DNA from: Dactylosporangium siamense | GTDB taxonomy: Bacteria; Actinomycetota; Actinomycetes; Mycobacteriales; Micromonosporaceae | Assembly (NCBI RefSeq): GCF_016862795.1 | Contig: NZ_BONQ01000049.1 | Coordinates: 21,228 to 85,227, forward strand | Length of the DNA stretch: 64,000 nucleotides | Direction: 5' to 3' | In this document: piece after piece, positions 57,600 to 64,000 of the stretch | How positions within the stretch are numbered: position 1 is the stretch's first letter | Layout: every line of letters starts with the position of its first letter | Program-made: the position numbers and the translations under genes | The notes under the pieces: generated by a model | Databases searched by the model: none | What the model saw: only the letters and a program-made list of their open reading frames with translations | Told to the model about the DNA's origin: nothing

Positions 57600-60506
57600 G
57601 TGCTGGCGATCATCTGGGGTGCGATCCGAACCCGCCGGGCCTCCGCCGTGGTCATGGCGATCCTGGTCGCCATCACCGGGGCCGGGCTCGGCGCGGCCGG
57701 TTGGATCGCCACCCGGGACGCCGCGGCCGCCTCCCAGGCCCGCATCGGCGGTGAACCGCCGGCCCGGCGCACCCTGAGTGTCCGCGGCAGCGTCGCTCTC
57801 GGCGCCGACCCCGCCCAGGCAATGACCCGGTTCCGCGCCACGACCGAGTCGACCGCGGGGCTGCCGGCGGAGCGGGCCGTGGCGGGGGTACGGCTCCAGG
57901 GCGTCCTCGAACCGCCCGGCGGCGCCGGCCGCACCGAGGCCGAACTGCGTTACCGGGACGACGCCTGCGCCAACCTCGAACTCACCGGCGCATGCCCGGC
58001 CGGGCCGGGCGAGGTCGCGCTGCCCACGACCCTGGCCCTCCGGCTCGGTGTGGCCGTCGGCACCCGCATCCGGCACGACAACGGCAAGAGCAGCGAACCG
58101 ACCCCGCTGCTGGTCGTCGCCACGTTCGATCCGCGGGACCCGCTCGGCTGGTGGTGGACCGGGCAGCAGGGCGACGCGGCGTTCGCGACGCTCGACACGG
58201 TGGCGTCGGCAGGGGTCCCGGCGACCGCGACCTACGACCTGCTGCTCCCCGCGGCCCAGTTCACCGGCGGCGACACCGGTGCGGTGGCCGCCGCCGTCGC
58301 CCGGCTCGGCAAGGGCGGCGCTCTCGAGGTGACCTCCGGCGCGGACGCGCTGTCGCAGGCCGTGGCGGGCGAACGCTACGCCGTGACGCACGGCATCGTC
58401 TTGGCGGCCGTCCAACTCGCCGCGATCGGGTGGATCGCCATCGCGGTCAGCGCCTGGTACGCGGCCGAGGCCCGGCGCGGTGACGCCGCCCGGGTCGCAC
58501 TGCGCGGGGCACGGCGCCGCCGGGTCATCGTCGCCACGTCCGGGCAGAGCGCGGTGCCCGCCCTCGCAGGCGCCGTCGCCGCGGGCGTCCTCCTCACGCT
58601 CCTACTGCCGGACACCGGAAGCGGACCCGGCACCGGCGACGGGCCCGGCCCGGCAGCGGCGGCGGCACTGGTCGGCGCCGGCGCGCTGCTGCTCATCGTC
58701 GCGGCCGACTGGCGGCTCACCCGGGCGCCGCTGCAGCAGCTGCTGCAGTTCGCGCCGCCGCGCCGGGCCGCGCTCGCCGGCGCCGCCCTGGAGTTGACCG
58801 TCTTCGCCCTGGCAGTCGCGGCCGCCTACCAGTCCGCGGTCACCGGTGAGGCGCCCGTCGACGGGTTCGGGCTGGAGCTGCTGGCACCTGTCCTGTTCGC
58901 GGTCGCCGGTGCGGTGCTGCTGACCCGGCTGCTGCTCCCGCCGGTCGTTGCCGCGGGACGCGCGGCGCTGGTCCGTGGCAGGCTCACCGGCGGGCTCACC
59001 GCGCTGTTCCTGGCGCGGCGGACGTCGGCGTACCGGATCGTGCCGGTGCTCGCCGCCGCGGTCTGCGTGTGCGGGGTCACCGCGCAGGACTGGACCCGCG
59101 CCGACGCGGCCCGCCTGCACCGCGCCCAGGCGGAGATCGGCGCCGACCGGGTGCTGACCGTCGCGCCGGTGCCGCGGGCGCGCCTGCTGGCCGCCGTCCG
59201 CTCCGCCGACCCGCAGGGCCGCCACGCCATGGCCGTCGTCGCGTCCGGCACCACCGGCCCCGGTCCACGGATTCTCGCCGTCGACTCGCCCCGGCTGCGG
59301 GCCGTCGCCGCCGTCGATCCCGGCGCCGCCGCCGACCGCCTGCGCCCGGCGGCGCTGCCCCCGACCGACGTGACCGGCGCGGCCCTCACGCTACGGGCGG
59401 CCGGCGACGGCACCGTGGCGCTGCGGCTCCTGCTGAGCGTCGCGGACACCGGTGCGACGGCACGCGCTGACTTCGGCACCATCAGCGGCGCGGGGGAGTA
59501 CCGCGCCGACGCACCCGCCTGCGGGACCGGCTGCCGGCTGGTGGCGCTGGAGCTCGACGGTGTCCCGGGCGCCGCCCTGGACCTGGTGGAGCTGCGCGTC
59601 GACGGCCGGATCGTCGTGGACGGCGCCGCGTTCGCCGACCCGGCCCGATGGCGGACCGCGACCGGTGACGTCGACCCGGGCGTGCAGCGGTTGCGCGCCG
59701 ACGGCCGGATGCGGCTGGCACTTGTCGCACCCGCCGGCGACGGCCCGGCCGACCGGCGCATCTACGCCGTCGACGCCCCGCTGCCCCTGCCGGTCGTCGC
59801 CACCGCACAGGCGATCCGCGCCCCGGACCAGAGCGGCATCAGCGACCTGACCCTGGCCGGCGTGCCGGTGCCGGTCCGGCCGGTCATCGAGACCCGGCTG
59901 CCGGCCAGGGCCGGCGGGGTGGTGCTGGTCGACCTGGAGTACAGCAACCGGCTCACCGCCGGGCGCACCGAACCACCCCGCCCGGGCGACATCGACCAGG
60001 TGTGGCTCGGCACCGCAGCGCCGCCGGGCCTCGAGGACCGGCTCGCCGCGGCCGGACTCGTCGTCATCGGCAGCGACTCCGTCGCAGCCGCCGAGCAGCG
60101 GCAGGCGCGCCTGGGCCCGGCCGCCGCGCTGCGCTTCCATCTGCTGGCCGCGGCCCTCGCGCTGCTGCTGGCCGGCAGCGCGCTGACGGTCGTCGCGGCC
60201 GTGCAGCGGCGTGAGCGGCTGGCCGAGGTCGCGGCCCTGCGCACCCAGGGGGTGCCCGCACGGGTGGTGCGGGCCGCGGACCGCTGGTCCGCGCTCGCAC
60301 CCGTGGCGCTGGCGCTGGCGATCGGGTCCGTCGCCGCGGCGCTGGCCCGGTGGCTGCTGCGCTCGCCGGTCCGGCCGTTCACCGACGGCTGGGTCGTGGA
60401 CGAGCCGGCGGCCTCGGCACCCGCGCTCCTCGTCGCGGTCGCCGTCGCCACCGTCTGCCTCGGTGCGGCGGCGCTGGGCTCCGGCCGGATCGGCGGACGT
60501 CGATGA
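57600..60506 (+). CDS. large FtsX-like permease, first of a pair
   Basis: 968 aa from GTG 57600. TM1 (AVVMAILVAITGAGLGAAGWIA) is near the N-terminus, a large extracytoplasmic region with a Cys pair (DDACANLELTGACPAG) follows, a group of helices lies at 260-470, a second soluble part contains ADPQGRHAMAVVASG, and the last helices have LLAGSALTVVAAVQRRERLAEVAALRTQGVPARVVRA, an FtsX motif. There is no ATPase gene in the window to drive it. It is coupled by ATGA to a second, related permease. Substrate unknown. Confidence 0.82.
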   Translation: MLAIIWGAIRTRRASAVVMAILVAITGAGLGAAGWIATRDAAAASQARIGGEPPARRTLSVRGSVALGADPAQAMTRFRATTESTAGLPAERAVAGVRLQGVLEPPGGAGRTEAELRYRDDACANLELTGACPAGPGEVALPTTLALRLGVAVGTRIRHDNGKSSEPTPLLVVATFDPRDPLGWWWTGQQGDAAFATLDTVASAGVPATATYDLLLPAAQFTGGDTGAVAAAVARLGKGGALEVTSGADALSQAVAGERYAVTHGIVLAAVQLAAIGWIAIAVSAWYAAEARRGDAARVALRGARRRRVIVATSGQSAVPALAGAVAAGVLLTLLLPDTGSGPGTGDGPGPAAAAALVGAGALLLIVAADWRLTRAPLQQLLQFAPPRRAALAGAALELTVFALAVAAAYQSAVTGEAPVDGFGLELLAPVLFAVAGAVLLTRLLLPPVVAAGRAALVRGRLTGGLTALFLARRTSAYRIVPVLAAAVCVCGVTAQDWTRADAARLHRAQAEIGADRVLTVAPVPRARLLAAVRSADPQGRHAMAVVASGTTGPGPRILAVDSPRLRAVAAVDPGAAADRLRPAALPPTDVTGAALTLRAAGDGTVALRLLLSVADTGATARADFGTISGAGEYRADAPACGTGCRLVALELDGVPGAALDLVELRVDGRIVVDGAAFADPARWRTATGDVDPGVQRLRADGRMRLALVAPAGDGPADRRIYAVDAPLPLPVVATAQAIRAPDQSGISDLTLAGVPVPVRPVIETRLPARAGGVVLVDLEYSNRLTAGRTEPPRPGDIDQVWLGTAAPPGLEDRLAAAGLVVIGSDSVAAAEQRQARLGPAAALRFHLLAAALALLLAGSALTVVAAVQRRERLAEVAALRTQGVPARVVRAADRWSALAPVALALAIGSVAAALARWLLRSPVRPFTDGWVVDEPAASAPALLVAVAVATVCLGAAALGSGRIGGRR

Positions 60507-63340
60507 TCGCGCTCACGCTCGCGGTGTTGTGGGCCCGCCGTCGCCAGGCGGCCGCGCTGTTCGTGCTCGCCGCGCTCGCCACCGGCGGGGTCGCGCTGGC
60601 GCCGGTGTACCTGGCCCGGGTCGAGGCCGGCATCGTCGCGGACAAGGTAGCGCTGGCCCGCGCCGACGAGCGCGCCATGCTCGTCGCCGCGACCGTGGAA
60701 CCCGACACCACCGGAGCCATGGACCAGAGCTTCGAACGCCAGGGCGCCCGGCTCCTCGACCCGCCCGGCTACACGCAGGTCTTCTCGGCGTCCTTCGTGG
60801 CGCAGCCGGCGCAACGGCCGGCGGTCTTCCTCGACGGGACCCGGCAGGTGACCTACCGGCAGGACGTCTGCGAGCACGTGCAGGTCGTCTCCGGCCGGTG
60901 CCTGATGAGCCTGGGCGACGCCGTGCTCACCGAGGACACGGCCCGCCGGCTGGAGGTGCGCCTCGGCGATCCGATGTCGCTGACCGCGTCGGCGTACAAC
61001 TCGAGCACGAGCCAGTTCGTGCTGGCCGGCCCACCCGGCTTCCTGACCGTCGTGGGGATCGTGCGGCCGATCTCCTCGCCGTACTGGGGTCGGGGCTCCG
61101 ACGCCCCGGCCATCGCCCCCGTCTACGTGGATCGCCGCACGCTCGACGGCTTCTCCCGGCCGTCGGAGCTGCAGGTCTTCGACGCATACCCGCAGCCCGG
61201 CGCGATCAGCCTCACCACGCTGTCCCGGTTGCGCGCCTGGCTGGCGCAGGTCGACGCCGCCGGCACGGACGGCAAGGCGTCGATCGGCCTCGGTGACCTG
61301 CTCGACCGGATCGACGCGGACCGTGCCGCGGCCCGGGAGCCGGTGCCGTTCGCGGCGATCCCCGTGGCGTTGCTCGGCTGCGCGGTGCTCGTCCTCGCCG
61401 CCGCGACCGGCGCCCGCGCGAGCCGCTTCGAGCACGGCGTCGTGGCACTGCGCGGCACCCACCGGGCCGCCCGCTGGTGGCTGGCGAGCGCCGAGCCCGT
61501 CATCCCGGTCCTCGCCGGTGGACTCGCCGGAGGACTGACCGGCAGCCTGATCGCCGGCGCCGGGGCACTCACGGCGCTCGGGTACGGCGCCGGCCTCACC
61601 GTCGCGGCGGTGCTCGCCAGCGCGATCGTCGCCATCCGCGCGGTGTCGGCGCCGCTGAGCGACCTGCTACGGCGGGTCGACCGGCGCGCCGCCCGGTGGC
61701 GCTCGGCGACCTTCGACGTGCTGGTCGGGCTCCTCGCCGTCGTGGCCGTCACGCACTTCCACGCCTCCGGCGACAGCGTGTACGGTGTGGCGCCGCTGGC
61801 CCCGGCCCTGCTGATGCTCGCGGTGGCCGTGCTGGCGGCGCGGGCCATGCCCTTGCTCGCGGCCCGGGCCGGCGCGTCCGCGTTGCGCCGCGGTCGCCTG
61901 GTGCCGGCCCTCGCAGCGCTGCGCCTGGCGCGCCAGCCGGCCGGCCGCCGGGTGTTGACCGTGCTGGTGGCCGCAGTGGCGCTGCTGGGCTTCGCGACGA
62001 CCGGCGTCACCGTCGCGGTCGGCTCCCAGCAGGCGCGGGCGGACACCGCGATCGGCGCGAGCCGGGTGCTGAGCATCGCGCCGACCACCCGCCAGCGACT
62101 GCTCGCGATCACCCGCGCCGCGGACCCGCAGGGCCGCTACGCCATGGCGGTCGTACCGTTCAAGGACCTGCTCGCGGTGGACGCCACCCGCCTGCCGGCG
62201 GTGGCCGTGTGGCATCCGTCGTACGCCGACGACGCACTGCCGGACCTGGCCCGCGCACTGCACCCGATCCCGGCCGCGCCCGCCGTCGCGGTGCGGGGCG
62301 ACACGGTGGCGTTCGACATCACGGCCTCCCGGCTGGACGGTCTGACCCCGGACCTGGTCGCGCACCTGGCCCCGCTGGACGGCGCGGCCGGCGTCGAGGT
62401 GCGCCTCGGCGAGCTGGCGCCCGGCCGCCACATGTACTCCGGGCCCGCCCCCTGCACCGCGGGCTGCCGCCTCGCCGGCCTCGAGGTCGACCTGACCGGA
62501 TCGTCGGGCCCGACGGTCACCCTGACCCTGCACGGACCGCTGACCCGCGATTGGCGCACGCCCCCGGACGCGACGGTCACCGCGGCCGGCGACGGCGTCC
62601 GGTTCGAGCTGCACGCCGGCGCCCGCCGGGACGCGGGCCTGCTGCGCCCGGCCGGCGTCCCCGACCGGATTCCGGTGCTGCCGACCGGGCCGCTGCCCCC
62701 GGACGGCCTCCTCGACGCCTTCGACGACACCCCGATCCCGGCGACCGCGGTCGCGACCGCGCGCAACCTGCCCAGGCTGGGCCGCAACGGTGTGCTGATC
62801 GACCTCGAGTACGCCGACCGCCTCGCCGGGGACTCCGGCAGCACCCAGGGCGCCGAGGTCTGGCTCGCTTCCGACGCGCCGCCGGCCGTGGTGGACGCGC
62901 TCACGGCCGCCGGTCTGACCGTCACCGGTGAGCGCACCCTGTCCGGTGAGCGGGCATTGCTGAGCCGGACCGGCGGCGCCCTGGGCATGCGGTTCTCGCT
63001 GTTGGCCGGGGTCGCCGCCGCGGTGCTGGGTGCGGCCGCGCTCCTGGTGACCGTGGCCGGCGGGGACCGGGCCGACCTGACCGCACTGCGGCGGCAGGGC
63101 GCTCCGGCACGGATGACGCGCCGCGTGGAGCGGGCGGCGGCGCTGGCGCTGGTGGCGGTCGCGTTGGTCGTGGGATCGGCCGCGGCGGTTGTCGCGTGGT
63201 TCGCCGTCGGTCGGTACCTGCCGGCCGTGGATCCGGGGTACGTCCCACCGCCGGGGCCGTTGCTGCTGTCGCTGTGCGCCGCGGCGGCACTGCTCGGCGC
63301 GGGCGCCCTCGTGGGTGCGCGGTCGCGCGGATCCGGGTAG
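60503..63340 (+). CDS. large FtsX-like permease, second of a pair
   Basis: 945 aa from ATG 60503 (ATGA with the preceding stop). Related to the first permease: same layout, same DPQGRYAMAVVPFKDL block, Cys-containing loops (VCEHVQVVSGRC, SGPAPCTAGCRLAGLEVD) and a final FtsX element (LVTVAGGDRADLTALRRQGAPARMTRRVERA). The two proteins probably form a heterodimeric exporter or a lipid-handling complex, needing an ATPase from elsewhere. Confidence 0.82.
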   Translation: MIALTLAVLWARRRQAAALFVLAALATGGVALAPVYLARVEAGIVADKVALARADERAMLVAATVEPDTTGAMDQSFERQGARLLDPPGYTQVFSASFVAQPAQRPAVFLDGTRQVTYRQDVCEHVQVVSGRCLMSLGDAVLTEDTARRLEVRLGDPMSLTASAYNSSTSQFVLAGPPGFLTVVGIVRPISSPYWGRGSDAPAIAPVYVDRRTLDGFSRPSELQVFDAYPQPGAISLTTLSRLRAWLAQVDAAGTDGKASIGLGDLLDRIDADRAAAREPVPFAAIPVALLGCAVLVLAAATGARASRFEHGVVALRGTHRAARWWLASAEPVIPVLAGGLAGGLTGSLIAGAGALTALGYGAGLTVAAVLASAIVAIRAVSAPLSDLLRRVDRRAARWRSATFDVLVGLLAVVAVTHFHASGDSVYGVAPLAPALLMLAVAVLAARAMPLLAARAGASALRRGRLVPALAALRLARQPAGRRVLTVLVAAVALLGFATTGVTVAVGSQQARADTAIGASRVLSIAPTTRQRLLAITRAADPQGRYAMAVVPFKDLLAVDATRLPAVAVWHPSYADDALPDLARALHPIPAAPAVAVRGDTVAFDITASRLDGLTPDLVAHLAPLDGAAGVEVRLGELAPGRHMYSGPAPCTAGCRLAGLEVDLTGSSGPTVTLTLHGPLTRDWRTPPDATVTAAGDGVRFELHAGARRDAGLLRPAGVPDRIPVLPTGPLPPDGLLDAFDDTPIPATAVATARNLPRLGRNGVLIDLEYADRLAGDSGSTQGAEVWLASDAPPAVVDALTAAGLTVTGERTLSGERALLSRTGGALGMRFSLLAGVAAAVLGAAALLVTVAGGDRADLTALRRQGAPARMTRRVERAAALALVAVALVVGSAAAVVAWFAVGRYLPAVDPGYVPPPGPLLLSLCAAAALLGAGALVGARSRGSG

Positions 63341-63580
63341 CCGGTCCGGCCTGATCGGATGAGGTCGAGGCGTGGTCCCAGTCGATCTGTGAGTGCAGGA
63401 CGCCCGGGCCGGCGGAGGTCATCATCAGCTCGGGCACGAAGCAGCGCGCGGACGTGCGGATGAGGAACCGGACCGACCCGGCGAGCCCACCGCGTACGCG
63501 GCCGCGTCGGCGTTCATCGAACCGTGGCTGGCCGACCGTTTCGAGCTCGCCACCACCGTGCCGGCCGGCCCGTAGGCACC
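63341..63580. other. 240-bp region without an intact gene
   Basis: Both strands hold short open segments with protein-like wording, for example VPELMMTSAGPGVLHSQIDW on the minus strand and AAASAFIEPWLADRFELATT on the plus strand ending at TAG before 63581. I cannot assign families; they look like decayed gene ends next to an AraC regulator. Confidence 0.35.
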
Positions 63581-64000
63581 TCAGGGCGGCGGACCCGCGG
63601 TGCCGGCGCGGTGCCGGCCGGGGGTGGTGCCGACGACCGCGGTGAAGGCGGCGATGAAGCCGCTCGGGTTCGCCCATCCGCAGGCGTGAGCCACGCGCGT
63701 CGTGTCGTGGCCCTCGGCGAGCAGGACGAGCGCGTGGCAGACGCGCAGCTGGGTGCGCCACTCGTAGAAGGTCATGCCCAGCTCGTCGTGGAAGAGCCGG
63801 CTGAGTGTGCGGGCGCCGGCGCCGACCCGGCGCCCGAGCACCGCCAGCGAACTGGCGTCGGCGGGGTCGGCGCCCAGGATGCGAGCGACGGCCCGCAGCC
63901 GGTCGTCGCGTGGCTCGGGCAGGTGCGTGGGCTGCTCGTGCGCCTCCCGCAGCTCATCGACCAGCACCCGGTGCAGGCGGGCGCGGGCGCCCGGGTCGAA
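63581..64000 (-). CDS. AraC-family transcriptional regulator (5' part beyond window end)
   Basis: Only the C-terminal AraC HTH half is inside the window, reading minus from the right edge: RLRAVARILGADPADASSLAVLGRRVGAGARTLSRLFHDELGMTFYEWRTQLRVCHALVLLAEGHDTTRVAHACGWANPSGFIAAFTAVVGTTPGRHR, both HTH motifs of the family. The open frame continues (FDPGARARLHRVLVDELRE) without a start, so the gene is cut by the edge. Effector and target are unknown. Confidence 0.88.
   Translation of the reverse strand, partial: FDPGARARLHRVLVDELREAHEQPTHLPEPRDDRLRAVARILGADPADASSLAVLGRRVGAGARTLSRLFHDELGMTFYEWRTQLRVCHALVLLAEGHDTTRVAHACGWANPSGFIAAFTAVVGTTPGRHRAGTAGPPP

Noticed and set aside
63341..63580. Named pseudogenes in the 240 bp before the AraC gene
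   Set aside because: The protein-like stretches are too short to assign to a family without a search.
1..64000. Biosynthetic gene cluster controlled by the AfsR-like protein
   Set aside because: No PKS, NRPS, terpene or RiPP core gene is present; the window holds only scattered tailoring-like enzymes.

Overview
The window is very GC-rich (about 73-75% by eye), uses many GTG starts and has short, often 4-bp overlapping, gene junctions. The gene content fits a soil actinomycete: an AfsR-like SARP/NB-ARC/TPR regulator, SigE-family and DGPF-linked ECF sigma factors, an Eis-type acetyltransferase, MEDS/STAS/HATPase partner-switch proteins, secreted GH16-CBM13, GH25 and PGRP-type hydrolases, and a PPOX/F420-like protein. 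A Micromonosporaceae genome (Actinoplanes/Dactylosporangium-like) is my best guess, from content only. I saw no rRNA, tRNA, CRISPR array, prophage or transposase, so this looks like a chromosomal accessory region rich in small regulator-plus-target cassettes.

Layout. 1-7.2 kb: two coupled alpha/beta hydrolases (one cut by the window edge), a maleylpyruvate-isomerase-like protein, a DUF1062 protein, a divergent LysR/MFS pair, and an ECF sigma-DGPF module. 7.3-14 kb: a histidine kinase/response regulator pair, a secreted RCC1-repeat protein and an ABC exporter. An almost identical GTACAGC inverted repeat precedes both the kinase operon and the exporter, so the two-component system probably controls the exporter. 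A 39-bp tandem repeat grown from the 3' end of the permease gene follows. 14-19.5 kb: HxlR with a quinone-oxidoreductase-like target, a second ECF-DGPF module with a coupled 47-aa ORF, a DHFR-like protein, a hydrolase and a DUF998 membrane protein. 19.4-22.7 kb: secreted wall/glucan hydrolases (amidase, GH25, GH16-CBM13), the last with a LacI/CebR-type operator. 22.8-30.7 kb: VOC protein, methyltransferase, STAS protein coupled to an AfsR-like regulator, beta-trefoil lectin-like protein, nucleoside hydrolase-like protein, and SigE-family sigma with a coupled membrane protein.

30.8-31.2 kb is a deletion scar: 3' halves of an SDR gene and of an HxlR gene abut head to head. 31.3-40.3 kb: a hypothetical, an APH-type kinase, Eis, and a 1714-aa secreted protein with eleven Ig-like repeats and a C-terminal alpha/beta hydrolase, translationally coupled to a small membrane protein. 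40.5-46.2 kb: methyltransferase, a TraB-like/TPR fusion, an Amt transporter with Glu at the first twin-His position, an Imm1-like protein and a NADAR protein. 46.2-50.8 kb: Rrf2/cupin pair with two matching operators, ankyrin protein, Gfo/Idh oxidoreductase, a lyase gene remnant and a NmrA-like reductase. 50.9-55.3 kb: ABM monooxygenase, TetR, an unknown protein under a double MarR-type operator, MarR, and an MMPL transporter.

55.3-64 kb: a PPOX protein, then two coupled MEDS proteins (MEDS-STAS and MEDS-HATPase) that look like a self-contained partner switch, then two large FtsX-like permeases without an ATPase, preceded by a near-CebR operator, and an AraC regulator cut by the window end. 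The most promising items are the MEDS-STAS/MEDS-HATPase pair, the giant Ig-repeat hydrolase with its membrane partner, the TraB-TPR fusion, the SDR/HxlR deletion scar, and several operator sets read directly from sequence.
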